In this document: one piece after another, positions 8,973 to 17,043 of the stretch | Layout: each line of letters starts with the position of its first letter | Position numbering within the stretch: position 1 is the stretch's first letter | Assembly (NCBI RefSeq): GCF_016103465.1 | Contig: NZ_JAEEAP010000006.1 | Location: forward strand, 1 to 64,000 | Reading direction: 5' to 3' | DNA: 64,000 nt | DNA from: Streptomyces sabulosicollis | GTDB lineage: Bacteria > Actinomycetota > Actinomycetes > Streptomycetales > Streptomycetaceae | The notes under the pieces: model-generated | Database searches by the model: none | What the model saw: only the letters and a program-made list of their open reading frames with translations | Told to the model about the DNA's origin: nothing | Position numbers and translations under genes: made by a program

Positions 8973-9055
8973 CAGGACACCAGACAGATGGGAACGGCGA
9001 CGGGCGGTGGTCACCGGGGTCACTGGCCACCATCGAGACGACGTTCTCCCTATGA
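8973..9055 (+). pseudogene. Serine recombinase extreme C-terminus (fragment 3 of 3)
   Basis: Joining minus-strand …CVVPPA (codon boundary at the shared GGCA) to this piece gives an uninterrupted tail of about 27 codons (GHQTDGNGDGRW … IETTFSL) ending at TGA 9053-9055. The VPPAG tail is common in actinobacterial serine integrases. This marks the original 3' end of the recombinase gene. Confidence 0.65.
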
Positions 9056-9131
9056 GACGGTTCGCCGCTGCTGTGATCCGGCTACCCGACCACAGCTGCG
9101 TTCTTCGTTCTTGGCTTCGGGGATATTCGGT

Positions 9132-9377
9132 TCAGGTGTGCCGGTCGGCTCGTCTTTGGGAGGGGTCGGAAGATGATCGGGGACTGGACGTCTGGTCGGG
9201 GGCGGTGGCGGCTTCGTGGCCGTGGAGTCGATAGACCATTTCATCCGGATAACGGTGTAGGCGTGCCTGCCGCCAGGCAGTGTCGTAGGACAGGGTCGTG
9301 ACGCTGCGCCGTTGGATGAGCAGGGCTCGGAGGCTGGTGAGGGGAGCGAGGAGTACCCGCCACAGGATGAGCCTCAT
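9132..9377 (-). CDS. Small basic protein of unknown function, end of cyclase operon
   Basis: An 81-aa protein whose ATG overlaps the stop of the upstream 233-aa gene in an ATGA, so it is translationally coupled to it. The first 20 residues (MRLILWRVLLAPLTSLRALL) are hydrophobic and basic and could be a membrane anchor; the rest is polar and rich in Ser, Arg and Asp. No family recognised. It is the last gene of the cassette, and its 3' end lies next to the recombinase remnant, so the original C-terminus may have been lost. Confidence 0.55.
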   Translation of the reverse strand: MRLILWRVLLAPLTSLRALLIQRRSVTTLSYDTAWRQARLHRYPDEMVYRLHGHEAATAPDQTSSPRSSSDPSQRRADRHT

Positions 9378-10075
9378 GGATGAGCCTTCAGCGGGTCGCC
9401 GTCGGTCTCAGGCACGTCCAACGGCGTGTGGCCGCTGGGCGGGCTGTCGCCACTCAGGGCTTTGAGAGAGTCGGACAGCACGAGCATGGCCTGCTGTCGC
9501 TTTTCGACGTCCTTGAATCCTTGGCCGATCTGCTCCCATTGCTGCAGGAGCGGGAACCACCAGCGGTCGCAGGAGTAGATCAGGCGAGCGAGGCGCTGGA
9601 GTTCGGCAAGGTACTCGTCTCCCAGTGCGCCGGGGTCGTGGTGCTCAAGCTGGTCCAGGACGACGAGATCGGGGTGATCGTAGAGGTTCTCCTTCAAGAA
9701 GCGCAGGCGGCGGATGCGCTGCTCGTCCGCCGCTCGTTGAGCCAGTAACTCCTGACCTGCCGTGGGCAGACCGAGGCTCGCGTAGGCGGTGAGCAGGTAG
9801 TAGTCCCGGACACGGCGTGCCAGGCTGCCGATGGAGGCGTTGACGGCGTCCTGCGCGGCGGGCAGGTCCGCGGCTTCCAGGCGTGCCGCTGTCTCGCAGG
9901 CCGTCGCGTGCACGCTGGTGCGTACTGTTTCCTCGATGTTGGCAGGGACGCGCCAGTGTGGTCGCCAGGTGATCGTATAGACCGCTTCGAATGCGATGCC
10001 GTCGGTGGCGCTGGGCAGCAGACGCGGCTGGACGGACGTACTGGTACGGACGGCGCGGTGCCACGGCCACCTCAT
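9374..10075 (-). CDS. Hypothetical protein coupled to the P-loop-like protein
   Basis: A 233-aa soluble protein of unknown family. The first quarter looks like a beta-rich domain (IAFEAVYTITWRP), followed by a long helical region rich in Ala, Leu and Arg (about residues 50-200) and a disordered Pro/Asp-rich tail. Its ATG overlaps the stop of the 747-aa gene (ATGA), and its own stop overlaps the next start. The tight coupling suggests fixed stoichiometry with the large protein, perhaps as a subunit. Function not assigned. Confidence 0.75.
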   Translation of the reverse strand: MRWPWHRAVRTSTSVQPRLLPSATDGIAFEAVYTITWRPHWRVPANIEETVRTSVHATACETAARLEAADLPAAQDAVNASIGSLARRVRDYYLLTAYASLGLPTAGQELLAQRAADEQRIRRLRFLKENLYDHPDLVVLDQLEHHDPGALGDEYLAELQRLARLIYSCDRWWFPLLQQWEQIGQGFKDVEKRQQAMLVLSDSLKALSGDSPPSGHTPLDVPETDGDPLKAHP

Positions 10076-12315
10076 ACGGTGCCCCCGTTGAGCGGGAAGA
10101 CTCCGTGCAGACGGCTGTCGACGAGGTGGTTGTAGAAGTCGTCAGCCACGCTGATGCCCTGGACTGTGGAGATGCCGCGCAGCTCTTTCATGAGCTTCAT
10201 GCCGGCCTCGAACATGTTGTGGCCGCGCAGCGCTGGCAAGAGCTGGTCGCGCAACTGTGTGTAGGTGCTGGGATCGGCGGAACAAGACCGGATCCAGTCC
10301 GTCAGGCGAGAGGTAATCTGGCAAGTGGTCTTTGGAGAGGCGAGCAGCTCTTGGACAGCTCGTTGTACGTCGATGTCTTGGGGAGGCTCGCACACGAGCC
10401 ACGGTTTGCCGTTGCGGCGGACGGTCATCAACGCGAGGAAGGCCAGTGCGCCACTGCGGGCGGATAGTTTGCCCCTCTGCCAGCCGTGGACTTCGCTCGC
10501 CAGCCGTTGGGCCACGGCGGAGTGTTGGGCCAGATCGTCGTAGGCGGTCAGGACCTGACTGACCACGGTGGGTTCGTCGGACGTGTGTGCGATCCGGCGC
10601 AGCCGCACCATGGCCCGCTTGGCCAGCGAAGTGGCGGCGGAAGAGTCCTCCAGGACGCGTCGGCACAGCGCAATCACCGCAGGCGCGTAACTATCCTGTT
10701 CCGCCCACCGGTAGAGCGCCTCCCACGCCAGACGTCCGACATGTTCGTCGCGCACTGCGCTCTCCATGACCGCACCGAGTACTTCTGGTCGACTACGGCT
10801 GGTGAGCTCGCCCAATGTGGCGAGGTATTCCACCGTTCCGTGTCGCACGGTGAGTTCGGCCAGCGCACCCACCGCATGGTCTTCCGGCTCAGCGCTTTTG
10901 GCTGTCTCGACCAGCCAGGTCAGCAGGGGCTCGCGCATGACGTGGTAGTTGTCCCAGACGTACTCCAGCACCGCACGTCCGTACGTGGGCCGATCGAAGA
11001 CAACTGTGTCCTGCATGTCGACTCGGGCCCCGACATCCTGAATACGCCGCCGCATACCCCGTCCCGCCAGGGCGTGGACAGCCGGTGAGAATCCCGCTGC
11101 TGCACCAGTGGCGGCAGGGACGTGACCGATGGCTTCCAGCAGAGAGGCCGCACTGCGCCCCACGACAGGCATGGGGGCGGACTGCTGCACGGCCAGGGCG
11201 AGCAGCAAACAGCGGTCCTCCACCGTGAGTGAGGGGTTGTCGTGGGCGTGCAGGCCATTCATCTCCCCGAACCGGCTGTCGAGTTCTCCGCGCCAATCGG
11301 TCAGCGCCGCGGTGATGCGATCGTCCAGACCCTCTTGGGACTCACCGTCGCTGTTGCTGTGTACTGGTGACTGCTGGGCGTGGGTGTGTTCCTTCCAGGC
11401 CATCACGACGGTGCGCGCGGCCCGCACGGCGGCCACCGCCGTGAGTCCGCGCAAGGACGCGGTGGCCTTTGGGAAGGACCTCAGCGACGTGACCAGCTGG
11501 TCGTAGCCGTGGGCCTTCAAATGCGCCTCGACCACGTGCTGGGCATCGGGCGCCTCATGGAGACGGACTACTTGGATGCCGTCACGTTCGCTGAGGCGAT
11601 GATCCTTCCACAGGTCCTGGGCCACGGTCAGTGCCAAGTAGGAGCGGCAGGCGCGGAGGTTGGCGGCGTGTTTCGACAGCGCATTGAGGAAGTCAGCCGA
11701 TACCTGATCGTTTTCCGGATGCTTGAGATCGAGCTGGTAGGCATGCGCCTTCTCCAGCGGCAGGCGCCCCCTGCTGGGGGTGTTCCAGTCCGCGTCCAGT
11801 TTGACCACGGTGGTGTTGTCAGCGGTGTGCTCGGCCAGCAACCGCAGAGCGAAGGTGGTGGAACCGCATGAACGGGGTGCCACGACGATGATCACGGGTT
11901 GCCGAGGGCGACTGGTATCGGGATTGATGATTTGCTTCCAGACCGTGTCCCAGTGCGTGCTGCGAACGAATGGCTCTTCGGACAGCTGCTTGCGGCTGAA
12001 CTCGACGCCGTCCAGCAAGTCCTGCTTTCGCGTCTCCCAGATGAGTTTTTCGATGACGTTGGCGACGACATCGACGTCCCCGTGCAGGTGGGTGGCCGCA
12101 CTGGCGGTCTTGTGTAACTGCGGCGCGGGGACGGTGGCATCCAGCTCCGGGTAAACAGGAGAGGGGCCGTCGGGGTCGGCCTCCGGGCGATCCGGAGTGC
12201 CGGTGCCCGGGCGCAACCGGCGCTGGAGCCAATTACCGGAGCCATTGGACTGGCTTTCATCAACCTCGTTGATCGGTGCCTCGGAGCGGGAGGGGTCGAA
12301 CGATGCATCAGACAT
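10072..12315 (-). CDS. Large STAND-like protein with degenerate P-loop and helical repeats
   Basis: A 747-aa protein. Residues 1-70 are low-complexity and acidic. A P-loop-NTPase-like core begins near residue 138 (RQPVIIVVAPRSCGSTTFAL), where the Walker A position has the strand and glycine but lacks the catalytic lysine. LDADWN and LALTVAQDLWKDHRL further on sit where later core strands would be. From about residue 430 to the end the protein is helical, with HEAT/ARM-like pairs (AVGALAELTVRHG, LAWEALYRWAEQD). This layout of N-terminal extension, NTPase core and superstructure repeats is that of STAND-type signal-transduction proteins. It lies 54 bases after the cyclase gene, in the same operon. 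Family placement is inference. Confidence 0.7.
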   Translation of the reverse strand: MSDASFDPSRSEAPINEVDESQSNGSGNWLQRRLRPGTGTPDRPEADPDGPSPVYPELDATVPAPQLHKTASAATHLHGDVDVVANVIEKLIWETRKQDLLDGVEFSRKQLSEEPFVRSTHWDTVWKQIINPDTSRPRQPVIIVVAPRSCGSTTFALRLLAEHTADNTTVVKLDADWNTPSRGRLPLEKAHAYQLDLKHPENDQVSADFLNALSKHAANLRACRSYLALTVAQDLWKDHRLSERDGIQVVRLHEAPDAQHVVEAHLKAHGYDQLVTSLRSFPKATASLRGLTAVAAVRAARTVVMAWKEHTHAQQSPVHSNSDGESQEGLDDRITAALTDWRGELDSRFGEMNGLHAHDNPSLTVEDRCLLLALAVQQSAPMPVVGRSAASLLEAIGHVPAATGAAAGFSPAVHALAGRGMRRRIQDVGARVDMQDTVVFDRPTYGRAVLEYVWDNYHVMREPLLTWLVETAKSAEPEDHAVGALAELTVRHGTVEYLATLGELTSRSRPEVLGAVMESAVRDEHVGRLAWEALYRWAEQDSYAPAVIALCRRVLEDSSAATSLAKRAMVRLRRIAHTSDEPTVVSQVLTAYDDLAQHSAVAQRLASEVHGWQRGKLSARSGALAFLALMTVRRNGKPWLVCEPPQDIDVQRAVQELLASPKTTCQITSRLTDWIRSCSADPSTYTQLRDQLLPALRGHNMFEAGMKLMKELRGISTVQGISVADDFYNHLVDSRLHGVFPLNGGTV

Positions 12316-12369
12316 CAGGGAATTCCAGGCTGAGAGAAGGGACGGTGGCAGGGCAGACGGCCGGAGACC

Positions 12370-13185
12370 TCATCGCTGGCGACGGTCGATCCGCAGGTTG
12401 TCGATGCGCTCGGCGATCGTGGAGTCACTGACCTGGGCGTGGAACTGGAACGTGGCGCTGCGGTCGGCAAGCGGTGCCGTCGGTGGATCGCTCGGCTTCG
12501 TGGTGGGGGAGAGGGCAGAAGTCGGTGATGGGGTGTCGGTGAGGTAGGGGCGTATGGCCGTGGCGGTCAGGCCCGGCACGTGAATCCGGCAGGGTTGCTC
12601 GAAGCCGGGCTTGTTGCTGACACGGGCAACGGTCCGGAGGAAGTGGTGTTCGCCCAGGTCCGGCGTGCGTCCTGCGTACACGGTGCGCTGGTAGACGATC
12701 TCGGAGAGCGCGGCCGAGAGGAAGGCAGTGCTGTCCTTGGCGGCGGACAGCGCTTGGCGGGTTGCCTCGCTGTCCAGCAGCCTGACGGTCTCGTTGATGG
12801 CATTGCCGCGGTGGTGGGGAAGGGAGAGCGGACCGACGTGCACGCTCGCACGCAGCCGCAGGAGCGGGCTGCTGGCCAGCCGGTACCGTTCGTAGCGCAT
12901 CAGCGCTGCATTGAGTCGGCCCAGCAGCGGGTCCACGAGCCGGGCAAGTACCGAGGGCGGGAACAGCAGGATCGCCCCGTCTCCGCTGTCCTTGTAGCCG
13001 CGGTGGAGATCCTGCGGGGCAGGTAGTCGGCACTCGGCGAGCACGGTCGTCACGATGTCGTCCACGTCGCTTCGCGCGACGGCCATCCTCGCTTCGGGGA
13101 TCTGGCTGTACTTCTCCATGTCAATCGCCACCAGGGCGAGTTCAGCGGGTACGTCTGCGGGCTCTGCGTGCAGCGGCGCGTCCAT
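12370..13185 (-). CDS. Class III nucleotide cyclase, candidate PycC-like
   Basis: A 271-aa stand-alone cyclase homology domain. The ATG at 13185 has AAAGGA 11 nt upstream and is preferred over the GTG seven codons earlier. The catalytic residues can be placed: metal-binding Asp22 (LVAIDMEKY) and Asp69 (KDSGDGAILLF), the RASVHVG strand at 112-118, and transition-state Asn131 and Arg135 (AINETVRLLD). It should therefore be an active cyclase. Stand-alone cyclases next to a DUF5706-type membrane protein are the hallmark of Pycsar anti-phage systems, where the product is cCMP or cUMP. Residues 225-271 form a Pro/Thr-rich linker and tail. Base specificity cannot be read with confidence. Confidence 0.85.
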   Translation of the reverse strand: MDAPLHAEPADVPAELALVAIDMEKYSQIPEARMAVARSDVDDIVTTVLAECRLPAPQDLHRGYKDSGDGAILLFPPSVLARLVDPLLGRLNAALMRYERYRLASSPLLRLRASVHVGPLSLPHHRGNAINETVRLLDSEATRQALSAAKDSTAFLSAALSEIVYQRTVYAGRTPDLGEHHFLRTVARVSNKPGFEQPCRIHVPGLTATAIRPYLTDTPSPTSALSPTTKPSDPPTAPLADRSATFQFHAQVSDSTIAERIDNLRIDRRQR

Positions 13186-13287
13186 CGGGCACCGTCCTTT
13201 CAGCACGGGTGGTCAGGGGAGTGCCCATGCTGATCCGGCAGGACCTGCACCGCTGCCCAGCAGTGGGCATGCGGGAAGTGCGACCCG

Positions 13288-13974
13288 TCACGCCTGTGTA
13301 CGTGCGTGCGACTGAATCGCCTGGATGTCGCGAACGAGGAGCCCGCCACTGGAAGTGGTGCGGACCCAGTCCTGCTCGCGCCAGGGTTTGAGCGCATTGA
13401 CCACCGCGTTGCGGGAAGCGCCGATCATCTGCGACAGCTCTGTCTGTGTCAGACGCACGGCGAGATCCGAGGCAGTCGTGGAGGCGGCGTCGACCAGTCG
13501 GGACAGAGCCGATGCCAGGCGCAGCGGCACGGACGCGGTGGCCAGTTCGAGTCGGACGGCCTCCGACTCCCTGACCCGGGCGATGGCGTGGCGCAGTAGG
13601 GGAGCGAGTAGATCATGCTCCTGCACGAACGTGAGGAAGCCGACGGCTGGAATGATGCGGATGTGGCAGGTCTCGGCGGCGATGACGGTGGCCGTGCGCG
13701 GCTGGGAGTCCAAAACGGCCAGTTCTCCGAGTAACTCGCCGGCGCCGCGCACGGCAAGAAGTGTCCTCTCGCCGCAGTCTCCGGCCAGGGTGATCAGCGC
13801 TGACCCGGATTCCAGCAGGATGACGTGTGTCGCTGGATCTCCCTGGCGCAGCAGCACACTCCTGGCAGGTCGGCTTCGCTGCGGTGCCAGCGTCTTCAAT
13901 CGTGCCCATAAGGCGTCACCGATCACCGTGACATGCGGCTGATACACACGTCCCCCCAGATGTGTGGCCCACAT
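13288..13974 (-). CDS. Crp/Fnr family transcriptional regulator
   Basis: A 228-aa regulator with an N-terminal cyclic-nucleotide-binding domain (residues 20-130) and a C-terminal winged helix (about 165-215, TQTELSQMIGASRNAVVNAL). The phosphate-binding cassette GELLGELAVLDSQPRTATV (79-97) keeps both the Glu (84) and the Arg (93) that contact cyclic nucleotides in Crp, so it may bind one. It starts 15 bases after the PycTM-like gene and is followed 102 bases later by the cyclase start, so a feedback role responding to the cyclase's own product is plausible. No Fnr-type cysteine cluster is present. Confidence 0.92.
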   Translation of the reverse strand: MWATHLGGRVYQPHVTVIGDALWARLKTLAPQRSRPARSVLLRQGDPATHVILLESGSALITLAGDCGERTLLAVRGAGELLGELAVLDSQPRTATVIAAETCHIRIIPAVGFLTFVQEHDLLAPLLRHAIARVRESEAVRLELATASVPLRLASALSRLVDAASTTASDLAVRLTQTELSQMIGASRNAVVNALKPWREQDWVRTTSSGGLLVRDIQAIQSHARTQA

Positions 13975-13989
13975 ACTTCGGTGATGGTC

Positions 13990-14481
13990 TCAACTAACCA
14001 AAAAGCAGCTCAACAAGCACAATCCAGCCATGATGAGGGCTGCTAGGGCGCAATCGACGGCCCAACGGGCAGCTCGCAGCTTTCTGTCCGCCAGCCAGGC
14101 GAGTACCCACAGTCGGTGGGCCTCAACGTGACGCTCAAACTCACCCCGCGCCGACGCACTCACACCGGCCCTGTGGTGTACGACCGCCTCGCGTATCAGT
14201 TCGGCGCGCAAGCCCGACCTTGGGACCGTGGGCCGCAGCGCGAGCAGCGCAGCCCCTATCGCGGCCATCAGCAGCAGGCACATCAGTACCAGGGACAGCA
14301 CCGCAAGCAGGGGCAGGCCATCTGCACTCGACAGTACGGCGACCCCTGCGGCCAGTAGCCCACCGGCTATCCCACACAACGCTGTTGCCTTTGTGTCCGC
14401 CCGCTGCACTTCGACAAAGGCGCGTTCCGCGTGCCCTCGCAGCCGCTGTATCTCTGACGGAAGACCCCATGGATCGTGCAT
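13990..14481 (-). CDS. Pycsar effector-like membrane protein (PycTM / DUF5706 type)
   Basis: A 163-aa membrane protein. The start is placed at the ATG at 14481 because GGAGG lies about 9 nt before it; the frame is open further upstream without a ribosome site. The order is an N-terminal amphipathic helix ending VQRADTKATALCG (25-37), two transmembrane helices (about 33-51 and 58-82), a cytosolic helical loop with HRLWVLAWLADRKLRAARWA (122-141), and a last transmembrane helix (142-161). This is the arrangement of the DUF5706 family that includes the PycTM effectors, which permeabilise the membrane on binding cCMP or cUMP. It is the first gene of the cassette. Confidence 0.8.
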   Translation of the reverse strand: MHDPWGLPSEIQRLRGHAERAFVEVQRADTKATALCGIAGGLLAAGVAVLSSADGLPLLAVLSLVLMCLLLMAAIGAALLALRPTVPRSGLRAELIREAVVHHRAGVSASARGEFERHVEAHRLWVLAWLADRKLRAARWAVDCALAALIMAGLCLLSCFLVS

Positions 14482-14655
14482 ACCGTGCCACCTCCACAGC
14501 TGTCGCGCACTTGCCATGCCAGTGGCCAGCTTGCCCGCAGCTGCCAGGAAGTGTTGCCCACCGCAGGGCACGCCGAGCGCCGGTTCTCTCACTCCCCGGT
14601 CCTACGCAAACCTGTGTGTTGTGTGGGGATCCACGCGCCGTCGATCGGATGCGGC

Positions 14656-15700
14656 CTATGCTCTGGCGACGATCCCGAGTACGGACTCCAGGGCCCTGGC
14701 CAGCCGATCAGTGGGCAGACCGCCGCCCTGCGCCAAGTCCGGTGTGCCGCCGCCACGGCCGCCCAGCAACCGTTGCACCTGAGCGGCGGCGTCCCGTACG
14801 GCGACAGCGAGCGCTCGCGCGTCGTCCTGTGTGGTCGTGGTGACCACCAGGGTGCCGCGCACGTCCGCCGCCTGGGCGGCGAGACCGGCGGCCCGGGCCT
14901 GGTGGGCCTGCCGCCGCAGCCGCTGGTTCTCCCGGTCAGTGGTCTTCAGCCGTTCGGGCAATGCGGCGGCGACCCGGTCGGGGAGCTCGCCGCGCGGCGC
15001 CTGGAGCTGCTCGGCGACCCGGTTCACCAGGTACCGCTCCCGGGCCAGGTAGGCGAAGCCCTCGATCCCGACCGCGGCCTCCAGCCGGCGCATGCCCGCG
15101 CCGACCGACGACTCCGAGGCCAGCGCGACGCCGATCCGCGCCGCGTGCTCGACGCGGGTGCCACCGCACAGCTCCCGTGACCAGACGCCGCCGATCTCCA
15201 CGACCCGGACCTTCTCGCCGTAGGTCTCGTCGAACAGTGCCAGGGCGCCCAGCTCCTTGGCCTCCGGGAGCGTCATCCAGCGCACTCCGACCGGCAGGTC
15301 GCGGCGCAGGGCCTGGTTGGCGGCCTCTCGATCTCACTGCGGGCGGTTGCCGAGAGGGCGCCGCGCCAGGGGAAGCCGAGGCGCAGGTGGCCCGGGCGGT
15401 TATAGGAGCCGGACCGCAGTGCGCCCGGACCGAGGATCTGGCGCAGGGCGGCATGGAGTACGTGCATGCCGGAGTGGGCCTGGCGGGCGCCGAGCCACCA
15501 CTCGGGGTCGACGGCGGCGGTCACCGCCACGGGCGTGTCTCGCATCGTCGTCCCATGGCGCAAGGTGGCGCGGAAGGCGTCCTCCTCGCTCGCCGCCCGG
15601 TCGGGGGATGGGTGATGCTCACGGCGTCACCTCAGTCGTCCAGGACGATGCCGGGCTCGCCGGATACGGACACTGCTGCCGAGTCGTGGGAGCGACGGCC
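14656..15700 (-). pseudogene. Alanyl-tRNA synthetase C-terminal half, decayed
   Basis: Remnant of the AlaRS editing and C-Ala regions. Near 15500 the minus strand reads GARQAHSGMHVLHAALRQILG, then SGSYNRPGHLRLGFPW. A frame change near 15320 leads to WMTLPEAKELGALALFDETYGEKVRVVEIGG, ELCGGTRVEHAARIG and a DHHA1-like coiled-coil end. Upstream of about 15560 an in-frame TGA interrupts GIVLDD, and the aminoacylation domain is absent altogether. The editing-site motif normally CGGTH has Arg instead of His, losing a zinc ligand. This is not a second functional synthetase. Confidence 0.82.
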
Positions 15701-15841
15701 ACGGCTGGGGCATTGGTGCCCGCGAACCGCTGTCCAGTCTCACAAGACCGGCCGGAGCAAACGGGCCATTTGCTTGGCTCGTTAACGTCGCGTTTCGTGG
15801 GAGTTGGCCGATCGCCCTCGAAGAGCCGTTAGGATCACGGC

Positions 15842-16294
15842 ATGGTTACGGCTAGGTCGCCCCGGCGTATGTTCCGGACCCGTTGTGATGCGGGCCCGCT
15901 GCTGCGTGTGCTGGCTGTAGCCGTGCTGTTGTTCGGTGTCGTGATCACGCACGCCGCGCATGTGGACAGCGTAAGAGGCCATCTGACCAGCGGTGCGGCC
16001 GCTCCTGCGGTGGCGGCGGCTGGGGGTGCACACAAACCGGCCGAGCAGACTTCGCCTTCGGTGGCGGAGGCGGACGATCGACATGACGGGCATGGAGCGT
16101 CACACCCGGGGGAGCAGTGTGCATCCGGGCAACCACAGCGAGGGGCGGCCCTGGCGGCGCCCTGCTTTGCAGTATCCGTTCGCGGATCTACTCCTTCTGA
16201 GTGTGTCCCGCTAAGGCGGTGCCTCTCCGGAGTGGAACCTTCTCGTTGGTCATCCCACACGGCATTGAGAGCGTCCGTGCTACAGCAGGTGTAG
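15842..16294 (+). CDS. DUF6153-like secreted/membrane protein
   Basis: A 150-aa protein with an N-terminal hydrophobic helix (LLRVLAVAVLLFGVVITHAA, about 20-39), then a His/Ala-rich low-complexity region (DDRHDGHGASHPGEQC) and an Arg/Ser-rich C-terminus. The architecture matches small Streptomyces proteins grouped as DUF6153 that sit near copper genes. Comparable proteins occur at 16477, 27333 and 49440 in this window. A metal-linked periplasmic role is inferred from context only. Confidence 0.65.
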   Translation: MVTARSPRRMFRTRCDAGPLLRVLAVAVLLFGVVITHAAHVDSVRGHLTSGAAAPAVAAAGGAHKPAEQTSPSVAEADDRHDGHGASHPGEQCASGQPQRGAALAAPCFAVSVRGSTPSECVPLRRCLSGVEPSRWSSHTALRASVLQQV

Positions 16295-16476
16295 GAGCGT
16301 CATGTCCTCCCATCTGCCTCCCGGTTTTCACCGGTTCGGCTGACCTGGCGCGACGAGACCCGGTTTCCATGCCCGTTATGGGTATCCAGGTCACGTTCGT
16401 CGATGCCGTTCTGCCCCACCCATGCCTGCTCACCTCTCCGTCTTGACTGGAGAGGCGGCAGCCGCACGGAGGACCT

Positions 16477-16911
16477 GTGCCGACGCATTCCCATACGCTC
16501 GCGCATGCCCGGTGGGCCGCACCCGGCTCATCGGGGTGGCGCCGACTCGCCTCAGTCATCAGGGGCGGTCTCGTGCTGGCGCTCCTTCTGTGTGCCGTCG
16601 CCCACGGCTCGACGCAGGAGCCGCAAGCTCTGACATCAGCTTCTGCCGCGTCTTCGGTTATGGCGGCCGAGGACGGGCAGCCCCATGGGCCCCACTCCCC
16701 GCACGGGGAAAGGGAATGTGGGTCGGACGCCGTGGCCCGCCTAGCGACTCAGACGGCTGAGTGTCCCTTTGATCGCGCGGATACTCAGGCGTTTCTCGTC
16801 GCCGTATCCCCGGCTATGGGGCATCCCCTGGTGCGGCGTGAGACCCGCCGACACCGCATAAAACGCACGGGCCGGATGACACTCGTCCGATCGTCCCGAT
16901 GGCGCATCTAG
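16477..16911 (+). CDS. DUF6153-like secreted/membrane protein
   Basis: A 144-aa protein with a single N-terminal hydrophobic helix (VIRGGLVLALLLCAVAHG, about 27-44), a His/Pro-rich middle (GQPHGPHSPHGERECG) and a basic C-terminus ending SRWRI. It lies 183 bases after the similar gene at 15842 on the same strand. The pair may be a diverged tandem duplication. Function not known; the start is the first ATG and is not backed by a good ribosome site. Confidence 0.55.
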   Translation: MPTHSHTLAHARWAAPGSSGWRRLASVIRGGLVLALLLCAVAHGSTQEPQALTSASAASSVMAAEDGQPHGPHSPHGERECGSDAVARLATQTAECPFDRADTQAFLVAVSPAMGHPLVRRETRRHRIKRTGRMTLVRSSRWRI

Positions 16912-17043
16912 ACCACTCGCTCGCAGTCGGCATTGCCGGATGCCGCGTGCCAAAGGTGTCGAGCGCGGATCGCCGATCCGTCTTGGTCACCGTGGCGCGC
17001 GTAATGAACCCGCATTGTGCATTCATCGAGCGAGAGCGAAAGC

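Noticed and set aside
12370-14481. CBASS or Thoeris instead of Pycsar
   Set aside because: There is no CD-NTase, TIR or SMODS-type domain; the nucleotide enzyme is a class III cyclase and the membrane protein has the DUF5706 layout.
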